NCBI GenBank assembly: GCA_964567745.1
Contig: CAZMNY010000010.1
Coordinates: 62,001-126,000 of the forward strand
Length of the DNA stretch: 64,000 nucleotides
Reading direction: 5' to 3'
Origin: CAZMNY01 sp964567745
GTDB lineage: Bacteria; Planctomycetota; Planctomycetia; Pirellulales; Pirellulaceae
Position 1 is the first letter of the stretch. Each line of letters opens with the position of its first letter. Of the stretch, positions 43,251 to 52,900 are shown piece by piece. Under the pieces are notes generated by a model. It saw only the letters and a program-made list of their open reading frames with translations, was not told the origin of the DNA and made no database searches. The position numbers and the translations under genes are program-made.

Positions 43251-43632
43251 CATTTGTGGCATTTGGAATCTTGACTGCTTCAACAATTCGAATTCGCGGT
43301 AATCGGCTCGATCGTCAAACTCCCTCGACTCGATTGTCGAATCTGCCGCCGTCGTGATTCGCCACTGTCATCTCGCTGCCGTCGTAAACGCTGTCTCGAG
43401 TTACTAACTTGTGACCGCTTTTAACGCAGCCCTTTCAACACAGCCCCTCGCTCTTGCTTCGCAAACATCTGCCCGCATTAATCTCATCGCGGCTGGCAAT
43501 AGCCACAGATGGAAATTCTCTTAGATCCGTCTCAGATTTGCCCCGATCTGATTTTACCAGCCGATGATTCTTGCCAAGCTCGGCTTGCTCTCCCTCGAGT
43601 TCGCCAACATCGCGACTCGAGGAAGCGGATCG

Positions 43633-43815
43633 TTATGAGATAGCCATTTCAATGCCCGCTGCTTCGAACGGCTGCAGTTCGTCTCGTAACACAAGGACGT
43701 CCGGTGGGGCGTCGATCCCTATTCTCACTTTGTCTCCAGCAACTCGAACAACCGTCAAAACGATCGAATCACCAAGCCTGATTCGCTCCGTTTCCTTCCT
43801 GGACAGGACAAGCAT
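43633..43815 (-). CDS. csrA: Carbon storage regulator CsrA
   Basis: A 60-residue RNA-binding protein that controls translation by binding GGA motifs near ribosome binding sites. The sequence follows the family closely: MLVLSRKETERIRLGDSIVLTVVRV, then KVRIGIDAP, and VLVLRDEL with the RNA-contacting Arg44 conserved. The last ten residues differ from proteobacterial CsrA. ATG 43815 is preceded by GGAGG. In flagellated planctomycetes CsrA is often tied to flagellar regulation with FliW; no fliW is visible here. A perfect palindrome covers its predicted promoter. Confidence 0.95.
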   Translation of the reverse strand: MLVLSRKETERIRLGDSIVLTVVRVAGDKVRIGIDAPPDVLVLRDELQPFEAAGIEMAIS

Positions 43816-43856
43816 CGGAATCCTCCATTAAATCGATGGTGTACAGTTGTTTCTTT

Positions 43857-43872
43857 GTGTACATTTGTACAC
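43857..43872. promoter_or_regulatory. Palindromic operator at the csrA promoter
   Basis: GTGTAC-ATTT-GTACAC, a perfect 6-bp inverted repeat with a 4-base centre. Another GTGTAC half-site lies at 43839-43844. It overlaps the predicted -10 element of csrA. The binding protein is unknown; the half-site form is compatible with a helix-turn-helix dimer. Confidence 0.6.
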
Positions 43873-43891
43873 GAAATCCGATTTGAATCAA
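43864..43891 (-). promoter_or_regulatory. Predicted csrA promoter
   Basis: On the minus strand TTGATT (43886-43891), a 16-base spacer and TACAAA (43864-43869). The -10 lies inside the GTGTAC palindrome, so repressor binding would block it. The start would fall about 40 bases before the csrA start codon. Confidence 0.45.
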
Positions 43892-43936
43892 TAGCCAGTT
43901 GAAAGAATCGGAAAACAGAGCGCCTCCTTGGCTCCG

Positions 43937-44245
43937 TTAGCAGGCCACTTTCAAAGGCGGGGCAGCCACTTCCAACGCCTCAGTCAATTCCGCCTTACAC
44001 ACGCGTTCGCCATTCGAACTGTAAAAAAGCAGGGAGTTTCGATCGGTTTCCCAGATCGCGGTCAATTTGACGCTGCGAGGTCCATGAAGGCAGAAGTACA
44101 TTCCGCATGGTGAACCCCTTCGCACCAAAATGCGTTCGGTCATCGGAAAAGCGCCAACCTCTAATTCGTTGAGGTCACAAAGAGTTTGGTTGACATACGC
44201 TTGAAGCCCCTCGACGTCCTTGATCTCAAATGGTGGTGAAGTCAT
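43937..44245 (-). CDS. Hypothetical protein next to csrA, 102 residues
   Basis: A soluble protein starting at ATG 44245 with GGAG 11 bases before it. It has a helix EIKDVEGLQAYVNQTLCDLNEL, then a beta-like stretch MTERILVRRGSPCGMYFCLHGPRSVKLTAIWETDRNSLLFYSSNGERVCKAEL and a C-terminal helix. Four cysteines are scattered without a CxxC pair. It lies 121 bases upstream of csrA on the same strand, separated by the csrA promoter and palindrome, so the two genes are probably separately transcribed. Function unknown. Confidence 0.75.
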   Translation of the reverse strand: MTSPPFEIKDVEGLQAYVNQTLCDLNELEVGAFPMTERILVRRGSPCGMYFCLHGPRSVKLTAIWETDRNSLLFYSSNGERVCKAELTEALEVAAPPLKVAC

Positions 44246-44615
44246 GAGAGAACAGCTCCTGAGAGGAGAGTCACCAGAGTGGGACTCTCGGTAGATTGCG
44301 GTGGGTGTCGGTAGAAAGAGTTATCGGCAAGATGGGGTAAATAGTTTCACTTTGTAGGAAAAAGAAAATGCGAAGAATTGGTTGTTTGCGCAAACCGTGT
44401 TCGTGGCGCTTCTCAGGCAGCCGCTAACGCCCTTTCTTCGATCACTTCTACCTGACCGATCCTTGCCGCTTCGCGGCATTGCCATGAAAAAGACGAAACG
44501 CATTTCAAACGTCCAACTGCACTGAACCGTCTCATCGGCGCATCTGTGATTCTTTGTGCACATTCGCAGACAGTTTGATTGAAGAACCGAACAAGAGACG
44601 AGCAATTAAGAACCA

Positions 44616-44647
44616 ACTGCGGCTGGAAGGCTGGAATCGCCAGCCAC
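44616..44647. repeat. Hairpin-forming dispersed repeat, copy 2
   Basis: ACTGCGGCTGG, a 13-base spacer and CCAGCCAC; the stem GGCTGG/CCAGCC is kept but the loop is longer than in the other copies. The flank ATTTGCTGGC...ATACCGGTGC is also shared with the next copy. Confidence 0.55.
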
Positions 44648-44723
44648 AATTTGCTGGCCTCATACCGGTGCGCTTGTACAACGCGTGATTGGCGTTTCCA
44701 GTTGCGAACGGAAGAAACTCAAA

Positions 44724-44747
44724 ACTGCGGCTGGAAGCCCCAGCCAC
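44724..44747. repeat. Hairpin-forming dispersed repeat, copy 3
   Basis: ACTGCGGCTGGAAGCCCCAG then CCAC; perfect GGCTGG/CCAGCC stem with AAGCC loop. Nearly identical over 18 bases to the copy at 20078-20101. Confidence 0.6.
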
Positions 44748-44778
44748 GTTTTGTTGGCTTTATACGGGTGCCACGCGG

Positions 44779-45735
44779 CTACTTGGCGGGCTTCCATTTG
44801 GCGTATTGCTGATAGACCGATTTCACTTTGCCTTCGGCCGTGTCGCCGTCGTGCAACAGCACTCGGTAGCGAAGCGTGAACGACTCGCCCTTCTTCATCG
44901 AATGCGAGCCGTCATGCTCTTTTCCTTTAAAGTTGTGCAGACCGAATGGGTTCGCGGCGAAGAGTCCGTAGGTTCGCACATGCCAGTAGGTGGGAAAGCG
45001 GAAGCTGGACGGATGATTCATGATCGCGACGCCCGCAGTTTGGCCATCGACGGGACCATAGTAGTCGACCCAACTGGCTGCGGTTCCCCAGGCAGCTTTG
45101 TCCTTCTTGCCTTCGCTGGTCATGATGTGACCGCCGTCCTCGCGCTCGGTGCGCATCGAACCGGCCACGCGGACTCCGAAGCAGCCTTCCTTGGTGTCGC
45201 CGAATTTCACATCGCCGTAGCTCGCCTTAACGGTGATCTCGGCGTCGATCCACCGCGACCGCTTGTCGCCAGCGAAAACAAACGAGCGAAAGTCCTCGCA
45301 TAGCTTCTTGCCGCCGGGGGCCACCCAGTCGTTTCGCGTTGCGATCACGCCTTTGTCGCCGCTGCTCACATTGAGAAACTCGCGGTGAATGATTTCTCCG
45401 TTGCCACCTTGTTCGTGCCAAAAACTCACGCCGTTAACGTCGCCGTGGGTGAACCAAAACGAACGGTGGTGGACGTGGTCCTTCTTCTCCAACTTGCTCG
45501 GTTCACGCATCGGGTAACCGCGTGTCATCTCTTTACCGCTCGGACCGTACAAGGGCCACATGACCGGCTTCGCGCCCGACTTCACTCGGTAAGTCGTGAA
45601 CGGCTTGTCGCCGATGCTAACGTCCAATTCGGTCTCGCCTTTGCGCTCGATCTTGACTTGCCCCGATGCGGCGCGAAGCGACGGAAGAACAAACAGACCG
45701 GCGACGAGAACTGCGGACAATTTGGCCATGGGCAT
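44779..45735 (-). CDS. DUF6807 (PmoA-like) exported protein
   Basis: A 318-residue protein with a signal peptide (LSAVLVAGLFVLPSLRAAS, cleavage near residue 25). It matches the family once labelled PmoA-like: PVMWPLYGPSGKEMTRGYPM, KKDHVHHRSFWFTHGDVNG (His-rich), FWHEQG, TAASWVDYYGPVDGQTAGVAIMNHPSSFRFPTYWHVR and LHDG near the end. The name is misleading: it has no link to particulate methane monooxygenase. Such proteins are frequent in planctomycete carbohydrate-related gene groups, but no enzyme activity is known to me. ATG 45735 has GAGG 9 bases upstream; ATG 45729 is an alternative. Confidence 0.88.
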   Translation of the reverse strand: MPMAKLSAVLVAGLFVLPSLRAASGQVKIERKGETELDVSIGDKPFTTYRVKSGAKPVMWPLYGPSGKEMTRGYPMREPSKLEKKDHVHHRSFWFTHGDVNGVSFWHEQGGNGEIIHREFLNVSSGDKGVIATRNDWVAPGGKKLCEDFRSFVFAGDKRSRWIDAEITVKASYGDVKFGDTKEGCFGVRVAGSMRTEREDGGHIMTSEGKKDKAAWGTAASWVDYYGPVDGQTAGVAIMNHPSSFRFPTYWHVRTYGLFAANPFGLHNFKGKEHDGSHSMKKGESFTLRYRVLLHDGDTAEGKVKSVYQQYAKWKPAK

Positions 45736-45887
45736 ATCGAAGATCCTCAGGAGTGCATTGGGTGTCGGGCCATCATCCTAGTATGGGTGCCAGCCGCAAC
45801 GCAAGTTTGCAGGCCATTCACCGGAAAATGGTGATGGCGGTCGACAGATTGAACCGCGCCAACTCGGACATGGCGCGAGCGTCGCCG

Positions 45888-47873
45888 CTACAGATAGACG
45901 CGCTGGTTGTAGATGTACCACTCGCCGACCAGCACGCAGAAGCCGAGCAGCAGGATCCACTTCCAGAGCTCAAATCGCGAGCGTTGCACGCCTGCCGTGC
46001 CGCTCACTTCGCTCTCGCCCAAGTCGATTTTATCGAGCGGCAGAATGTTGCTCTCGCGCGTGTCGAACAAATTGACAGTAAACCGTTGCGACACTTCGTC
46101 GTCCGATCCCTCGCGAACTTGATAGACGCCCAACTCGTTCGTGAACGTGTAAACGAAAGCATTCTCGCCCTCACGGCCAACCTTCGCTTGCGAGCCGACT
46201 GGCGGTTTGACTCGGACCTCATCGACAACAAGTCGACTTCGTACGATGGCCGGCTCGCCCGGGGCGACGTTGAGTGAGGACATCGATCCGCGAACGCCGC
46301 CGAGGTACTTGATCATGTTCATCACGAACAGCGGGAAACTACGGCGAATCTGCCAGTCGGTGTTGTAGACAACTTCTCCGGCGTCATCCGAGGAATACAT
46401 TTCAAAGCCGACAACCAAATCTTCGTAACCCTGACGCGGCGCGATGGCCATCAAAAGCCCGACGTCCGCATCGACGAGTCGCGTGCCGCCGGCGGGACAT
46501 GTGACGGGATAGCAATCGGCAATGTTGACGTTTCCCATGTCCATCAACTGCGTCACCGGATGAGATCGGTTGCTATCGATCACGATTCCGCGAGGTTTCT
46601 TTTCGGCGAAGCCCCAGCCTTCAGTCGGAGGCACCGCGCCCAGGAAGACTGTGTTGGCTTGCGGCATCTCTTCCGGCGAGTAACGATCGAAAATAATCAA
46701 GTCGAACGCGCCCGCATCGGATTGCTGCTTGTACTTGGCTGCGAGCGCCGCGTCGGATGCGAGATCCTCTGCGCTAATCCGCGAGACCTCGGCGTATTTT
46801 TCAATCCCAGTTGTGCTGAGCGCCATCGAAAGCGCCGCGTTAAAGTCCGTGATCAGCAACACTTTGGCTCGGCGAGGAAGATTGGCGGCGACGTACGCAT
46901 CGTTGTCGATCATCAGATCGTCTTTGCGGTCGATCACCAACCTCAATTCGCCTTGCTCGATGTCGTCCATGTTGAACTGCAAACTGGCTTGACCGTCAGC
47001 AGGAACATTAAGCTGTTCGGCGTCGCGCAGTTCACCGTCAATGTAAAGCGAGACATCGGTATCGACGTCCTCGGCCCCAAAATTGTCGATTCTCGCGAAG
47101 GCCTGAATCTGGTCGAATTTCTCCGGGTTGCGATCGATGCGGAATGAGCCGACCGCCAGGTTATCCGACTCGGCGGATCCAATCGGATAGTATTCGGGCT
47201 CCAGGTTGCCCAGGAAGAAATTCTTGAATTTGGGAAACCGCCCGTCGCTGTAAATGTAGAGCGTCGCCGGCATGGCTTGAGCGACCTGCGTGTCGCCCGG
47301 ATCGTCCGCCGTACGGCCTGGGTTGGCGAGTCCAGCCGCGTAGCGCAATGCCTGCTCGATGTCGCTGCGGTGATTGGTCTGCTTGATCGCGTTGAGCTTT
47401 CTCAGCAACAGGCTTTGGTTGTCGGTAAACGGCTGTTCCACGTTGGCGCTGTCGGACACGCTGATGATCATCGCCACATCGCCCGAGTTCATCTCCCGAA
47501 TCATCTGGGCCACTCGGCGTTTGGCTTCGTCGAGCCGCGTTCCTTCGACGTCAGTGGCGCTCATGCTGGCGGAAGTGTCGACAACAAAAATCGCTCGTTT
47601 GTCGATCTTCGCCGTTCCCTCCCAGCCGGGGCGGAGCAAGCTCAGAATGATCAACAGGATAAGCAGCAATTGAAGAAACAACAGCAAGTTCTGTCTCAGT
47701 CGCTGCCAGATCGTGTTGACATGCAGATCCTCGACCGTGCGAGCCCAGAGGAAGGTGCTGGGAACCTCTAGCGGTTGCCGTTTCAGCTTGAGAAAGTAAA
47801 GCAGTACGATCGCGGGCGGGACGATCGCCAACAAACTCCATTGCCAGATTGCGAGTGAATTGAGCCAACTCAT
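45888..47873 (-). CDS. BatA-type VWA membrane protein
   Basis: A 661-residue membrane protein. Two N-terminal helices (about 11-28 and 62-80; the first ends in the BatA-like YFLKLKRQPLEVPST) are followed by a von Willebrand A domain with MIDAS motif DTSAS (99-103; AIFVVDTSASMSATD) and GDVAMIISVSD. A long middle part (about 270-620) is beta-rich and an Ig-like segment precedes the C-terminal membrane helix WILLLGFCVLVGEWYIYNQRVYL. Residues about 350-460 resemble the glutamine-amidotransferase-like fold. It overlaps the upstream DUF58 gene by ATGA, showing translational coupling, and ends the VWA/MoxR/DUF58/VWA unit. Confidence 0.9.
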   Translation of the reverse strand: MSWLNSLAIWQWSLLAIVPPAIVLLYFLKLKRQPLEVPSTFLWARTVEDLHVNTIWQRLRQNLLLFLQLLLILLIILSLLRPGWEGTAKIDKRAIFVVDTSASMSATDVEGTRLDEAKRRVAQMIREMNSGDVAMIISVSDSANVEQPFTDNQSLLLRKLNAIKQTNHRSDIEQALRYAAGLANPGRTADDPGDTQVAQAMPATLYIYSDGRFPKFKNFFLGNLEPEYYPIGSAESDNLAVGSFRIDRNPEKFDQIQAFARIDNFGAEDVDTDVSLYIDGELRDAEQLNVPADGQASLQFNMDDIEQGELRLVIDRKDDLMIDNDAYVAANLPRRAKVLLITDFNAALSMALSTTGIEKYAEVSRISAEDLASDAALAAKYKQQSDAGAFDLIIFDRYSPEEMPQANTVFLGAVPPTEGWGFAEKKPRGIVIDSNRSHPVTQLMDMGNVNIADCYPVTCPAGGTRLVDADVGLLMAIAPRQGYEDLVVGFEMYSSDDAGEVVYNTDWQIRRSFPLFVMNMIKYLGGVRGSMSSLNVAPGEPAIVRSRLVVDEVRVKPPVGSQAKVGREGENAFVYTFTNELGVYQVREGSDDEVSQRFTVNLFDTRESNILPLDKIDLGESEVSGTAGVQRSRFELWKWILLLGFCVLVGEWYIYNQRVYL

Positions 47874-48778
47874 CGTACAAGCCCCCGCTTCCGTAGGTAG
47901 CTTGAGACTAATTGTTCGATCGGCGTATCCGTCGGCGCAAGGACATAGGACATGCCGCGGCGAACGCAATAGTCTCGAGCCCCATCGATGAAGCTCGCTA
48001 ACGTGCGTTTGTAACGGTCCAAGAGCGGGCGGCTAATCGTTACCTCGGCGACGTCGGAGTCTTCGCAGTCGATGAGTTTCAGGTCGCCCTTGACGTCGGG
48101 GTTGAGTTCTTCCGGCGAAAGCACATGGATAACGTAGACGTCCATCTGCTGCGCAAGCAAATAGCGAAGCGCGGTTTCGTAGCCGCTTTTGTCCATCATA
48201 TCGGTGATCAACACGATGATGCCTTTGCCTGAATTACGGAGGCAAAAATCCTTGACGCCGTCTCCCAGCGAGACATTGACGCCTGGCTCAGCGTGGTCCA
48301 AGTAATCGAGCATCCGCCACAAACTGGCTCGGCCTCGCAGAACCGGCCCAGGATTCGCCGGCCCCGCGCCAAGCGTTTCGATCTTCACTCGGTCGGCGCG
48401 ACAGAGACCGATGAAGCCGAGCGACGCGGCGATCTGTTTCGCGTAGAAGAACTTGGTCGGGTCGCCGAACTCCATCGACGCGCTGGCGTCGACTAGGGCG
48501 TAAAAGTGAAGGTCCTCTTCTTCCAGGAACAGCTTCAAGAAAAGTTTGTCGAGCCGCGCGTAGAGATTCCAATCGATGAACCTCAGATCGTCGCCGTGCA
48601 CATAGTTGCGAAAGTCAGCGAACTCGACGCTCTGCCCTTTGCGGCGACTTCGTCGTTCGCCCTTCATGCGGCCGCGAAAGATCTTCCGACTGACCAATTC
48701 CATTCGCTCCAGCTGAGCCAGCATGGCTGGCGAGAGGAGGCTCGATGTTGAATTCGTTCTTGCTGTTGGCGCCGGCAT
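47870..48778 (-). CDS. DUF58-domain protein
   Basis: A 302-residue cytoplasmic protein. DUF58 hallmarks are present: ELVSRKIFRGRMKGERRSRRKGQSVEFADFRNYVHGDDLRFIDWNLYARLDKLFLKLF (about 28-85), then a VWA-like core with DASAS (97-101) and VLITDMMDKSGYETALRYL. DUF58 proteins accompany MoxR ATPases and are thought to serve as adaptors linking ATPase and VWA clients. Its stop overlaps the next start (ATGA). It follows MoxR by 64 bases. Confidence 0.93.
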   Translation of the reverse strand: MPAPTARTNSTSSLLSPAMLAQLERMELVSRKIFRGRMKGERRSRRKGQSVEFADFRNYVHGDDLRFIDWNLYARLDKLFLKLFLEEEDLHFYALVDASASMEFGDPTKFFYAKQIAASLGFIGLCRADRVKIETLGAGPANPGPVLRGRASLWRMLDYLDHAEPGVNVSLGDGVKDFCLRNSGKGIIVLITDMMDKSGYETALRYLLAQQMDVYVIHVLSPEELNPDVKGDLKLIDCEDSDVAEVTISRPLLDRYKRTLASFIDGARDYCVRRGMSYVLAPTDTPIEQLVSSYLRKRGLVR

Positions 48779-48842
48779 AGTCTTGGCTGTCGAAGTGGAG
48801 TGCGTGCGAGGAAGCAGAGTCGTTGCGGTTCACCTTCCGTGC

Positions 48843-49874
48843 TCAGTCCGCCACAATGGCGGCGACTGGAGCGTCATCCGACTTCTCTGGGAGTTTTTCG
48901 AGGATGTCGAGCAAGACGTGGTCCGTTTCAACACCTTCGGCCTGAGCGTCAAAGTTGAGGATGACGCGATGCCGCAACGAGGGCAGGTAGACGCGTCGCA
49001 CATCTTCGAAACTGACGTTGTAACGACCTTCGAGCAGAGCGTGGACCTTCGCCGCGAGGGCCAGCGTTTGAGCTCCACGCGGACTGCTGCCCCATCGCAA
49101 GTATTGTTCCGTGATCGGCAGAGCGAACGGGCCGCCGGCGTGAGTCGCCATGACCAGCCGAACGATATAATCTTGCACGTGTTGGGCGAGGATCACCTCG
49201 CGAATCAGCTTCTGCCACTTGACGATTTCCGCGCCATCCATGACGGCTTCCGGTTCCACCGAGACCCCTTTGGTCGTTCGATCGATGATCGTGTTCAACT
49301 GATCGCGCCCCGAGTAACCGACGACGAGTTTGAAGAAGAAGCGATCGAGCTGCGCTTCCGGCAACGGGTAGGTTCCCTCTTGCTCAATCGGGTTCTGCGT
49401 CGCCATGACAAAGTACGGCTTGCCCAAATCGAATCGCTGCCCCGCAACGGTAACCGTTCCCTCTTGCATCGTCTCGAGCATGGCGGACTGCGTTTTCGGC
49501 GTCGCTCGGTTGATCTCGTCCGCCAGAAGAATCTGCGTAAAGATCGGGCCCTTTTGGAATTCAAAAACGCGTTTTCCTTCGGGCGTCTCCATGACCATGT
49601 TGGTGCCCAATATGTCGGCGGGCATCAGGTCGGGCGTAAACTGAATCCGGTTGAAGTCGAGGTTGAGTGTTTGGGCCAAGGTTCGAATCAGCAGCGTCTT
49701 TCCCAAACCGGGAACACCTTCCAACAGGCAGTGGCCGCCGACAAACAGACACGTCAAGACGCCGTGCACAACTTCGTCGTGGCCCACAATCACGCGGCCG
49801 ATTTGTTCGCGGAGAGAATTGTATCGATTGCGGAATTCTTCCGTCTGTTCTTGCATGGACTCAGCGATGCTCAT
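48843..49874 (-). CDS. MoxR-family AAA+ ATPase
   Basis: A 343-residue AAA+ protein with Walker A GVPGLGKTL (53-61), Walker B and sensor region LLADEINRATPKTQSAMLETMQEGTV (about 112-137), FVMATQNPIEQEGTYPLPEAQLDRF (about 151-175) and a C-terminal lid domain (about 230-343; RGAQTLALAAKVHALLEGR). MoxR proteins act as chaperones that remodel or insert metal into client proteins, usually with VWA partners, which are encoded on both sides here. Confidence 0.95.
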   Translation of the reverse strand: MSIAESMQEQTEEFRNRYNSLREQIGRVIVGHDEVVHGVLTCLFVGGHCLLEGVPGLGKTLLIRTLAQTLNLDFNRIQFTPDLMPADILGTNMVMETPEGKRVFEFQKGPIFTQILLADEINRATPKTQSAMLETMQEGTVTVAGQRFDLGKPYFVMATQNPIEQEGTYPLPEAQLDRFFFKLVVGYSGRDQLNTIIDRTTKGVSVEPEAVMDGAEIVKWQKLIREVILAQHVQDYIVRLVMATHAGGPFALPITEQYLRWGSSPRGAQTLALAAKVHALLEGRYNVSFEDVRRVYLPSLRHRVILNFDAQAEGVETDHVLLDILEKLPEKSDDAPVAAIVAD

Positions 49875-49962
49875 TTTTATTCCTCAGTGTTGTTGCGATC
49901 AACTTGTCTTGATCGGTTGGTTTGCCGCTGGATTCTTTGAGTGACGATATGTGATCCGAACT

Positions 49963-52900
49963 CTATTGACCGCCCTCGCGATCCTTGAAGGCCCGCTTTT
50001 TAGCCTCCATCAATCGCGACGTGTACGATTCGTCTCGTTCGAGATCGCCAGGCGTCGCGTCCTGTTGGGCCTGCGGAGGTCCGGTCGATTCGACTGTCGA
50101 GTTGACTTGATCGAGGACGTCCGACAACTCGGGGCCGCCGGACTCGGCGTCAACTTGCGGTTCGAAGCGAGCTGCCGCGCGCCTTTCGTCCATTTCTCCG
50201 GTGACCGCTTGTTTGCGGTTTCTCAAACGCTGCAGACTCTGCTCCACATGCGGTTCGGCCGACTGCCGAAATACGCGTTGCTTAACCCAATCGACGCCCG
50301 GTTCAATCCAGTCGTAACCGACCGCGACTCGCCGCACGAAAACGTCGGCGAAGAAGACTCCGGCGCACAGCATCAGGAACAGCGGCCAGACGTTTTGGCT
50401 GCTGATGGCGTGTTTCAAAGTATCGCGAAACGTGTCGACATCCTTTTCGCCGATAGTCGCCGCGTCGCTCAGTCCGCCTTCGATCATGGCGCCCTTCTTG
50501 CCGCCCGCCGGCGTAATCGCGGCCAGCGTTCGCATCAAAGCCAGATTGGCCTCGCGATCCCGGAACTCGGCCGAATAAGGAACAGTCACGCCGGTCAAGA
50601 TCGGAGCTCGCGGTCGAGTCTTGCCATTCTCGTCCGTTTCCGTTCCGGGATTCACGGTGACAAAGAAGCTCCCCGATCCCTCGGCTTCAAACTCGCCTTC
50701 GTATCGGCCCGGAGCGACTTGGTTCATCTTGAAATCGAACCCTTTGAGATCGGGGCCGACAGCCGAAACGTCCATCTGCAAGAAGTTGATAAAGTCGTCG
50801 TTGTCGTCGAGCGCGGTTACGATGACTTTGACTTTGCCGTCCTTCGTCTCGGTGGCGACCGTGAACTTTCCCGAGTCGTCGACCGGCCGCATTGCCCAGC
50901 GGACGAGTTGCACGAAGAACCGGTCGTAGTCTTCCCATTGAGTCCAGGCGTTCGCCCAGCGGTGCCCGGCGTCCGAGGTGTAGACCGCGGTCCGGCCCAA
51001 ACCATAGGTCCAACTCGCCAGAATCGTGTTGTTCGTATTTCCCTTGTCAGCCGGTTTGGGCGAAACAACCGACTGTTCAACCAACTCGCTGTTCTTCTTT
51101 GTCGTGAGTACGAAACCGGAAATCGGCGGGAGCTGGAAGCCAGAAGCGAAGTCGTGCATTTCATGATCGTAGACCACGACCGGCTTCACTCCGCCGGCCG
51201 GTTCGTAGACGAGCGGACGGGCCACGCGGCGGGCTTCGCGCTGATAGATTTTCGGCAGCGCCTTCGGGTTGCTGACCACGTAGAACTTCCCGCCCGTGGA
51301 GTTGGCGATGCCTTGCATCGGACCGCTGCTCGGGGCACCGTGACTACCGACCGCGACGGTGCTGATTTGCACTCCCGCTTTCTTGTAGCCCGCAATCGTC
51401 GACGGTCGAGGCGGCACGGGATCGCCGTCGCTGATGATGATCATGTGTTTGACCGACGCGTTGGTTCGTCGGAATTCAGCCAGCGCCATCACCATCGCCG
51501 GATCAAACTGAGGCATGTCGCCCGGAGTCATTCGACTCAACTTGCCGATCATGCTTTTTCGCCGCTGGCCGACGCGAATCAATCCTCGGTTGCCAGCCAC
51601 CCATAGCCATTGGTCGCGACCTGTGGTGTTTCCCCAGTGAACCAGGCCGCAGTAATCCATCGGCCCAAGCGCCTTGAGAGCCTCTTGTCCGATCACTTTT
51701 TGCCAATAGTTGCCTTGAGCCATTTCGGAGGCGTGCATCATCATGACGAGCGCGCCGACAGCTTGGATTTTCGCGTTCTTGATTTGGAAATCGACGGGCA
51801 TCGCTTTTTCCAATTCGGTATTCGCCCAACCACCCGCTCCGAAGCTGGAGTCTCCACCGAGCATGATCAAGCCGCAGCCAAGTTGTTGCGTGTTGCGAAC
51901 GAGCATCTGAATTTGCGCGTCGGTAAAGTTTGAAATCGTCTTTTGATCTTCCCCGCTGCTGCGTGGCACGTTCGCCAGCAACACGCAATCGTAGGCCTGA
52001 AGCTCGGCGAGACTGTTGTAGAGATCGTCGCTGCCCATAATCATGACTTCGATATTGTTCGCCCGCAGACGCTCAACCAAAAAATCATACTCGCCGGGGC
52101 TCTCCCAGTTCTCGATCAACAGCACTCGTCCCTTACCCTTCACATGAGTAAAGGCCGTGGCGGTGTTGTTCTGTTTCATCAAGTCGTCGCGAGGGTCTTC
52201 CGGACTAAACACCGCGCTGTAGGTGTAGACGGCTGGCTGATCGATCGTGTGGTCGAACGAAAAGACATTCTTGCCCGGCTTGAGCGTTACGACGGGTTCG
52301 TCGAGCAGTTCTTGTTGAGCGCCGACTTTGCGCTGAATTGTCAACTTGCCCTTCACCGGCTCGTCCGAGAAGTTACTGACGACAACTCTTGCCGCCACCG
52401 GTTGGCCCCGCCGCATATCGGGAGGCAGGGCGACTTTCTCAACCACGACTTCGCCGAAGTTTTCGAGCGTGACAGGAATCACGTCGATGCCAATTCCGGC
52501 GTCTCGCAGCGCCGGCGCGACGCTTCTGGCGTTGCCGATGTTTTCGTTGCCGTCGGTAACAATGACCACTCGCTTTGAGCTGTCCTCGGGAAATGAAGCT
52601 TGAGCAAGCTTCAACGCGCCGGCGAGATTGGTGGCGTCTGGATCAAACAATTCGCGATTGCTGACCACATTGATCATCGGAATGTCGAATTCAAACGGAG
52701 GCACTTCGATCAGGGCGTCGCGTCCAAACACGATCACGCCTGCCCGATCGCCGCGTTCCGCGTTTCGATGGCCCGCCACTTCCGTCACGACATAGTTGAG
52801 CATCGCGTGACGCTTGGCCAACGGAATGCTCTGCGATTGGTCGAGCAAATACATCACCGTGACTTTTTGGCTCGTCTGCCGAAGCTGAACCTCAGCCAGT

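Larger units (their letters stand above)
43123..43632. other. Region between IS66 element and csrA
   Basis: No gene. It contains two families of short tandem repeats (43129-43200) and a strong bidirectional terminator (43219-43250); the remainder up to csrA has no recognisable feature. Confidence 0.5.
44246..44778. other. Intergenic region with two repeat copies
   Basis: No gene; the minus frames at 44321-44650 have no start signal or domain. It contains two copies of the hairpin repeat GCGGCTGG...CCAGCC (44616-44647 and 44724-44747), about 110 bases apart. Confidence 0.5.

Noticed and set aside
44321..44812. Several short frames on both strands between the csrA partner gene and the DUF6807 gene
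   Set aside because: All lack ribosome binding sites and domains, and they cross the hairpin repeats.
44779..45735. Methane monooxygenase subunit, suggested by the PmoA-like family name
   Set aside because: There is no membrane topology of PmoA, no partner genes, and a signal-peptide-led soluble beta-rich protein; the family name is historical.
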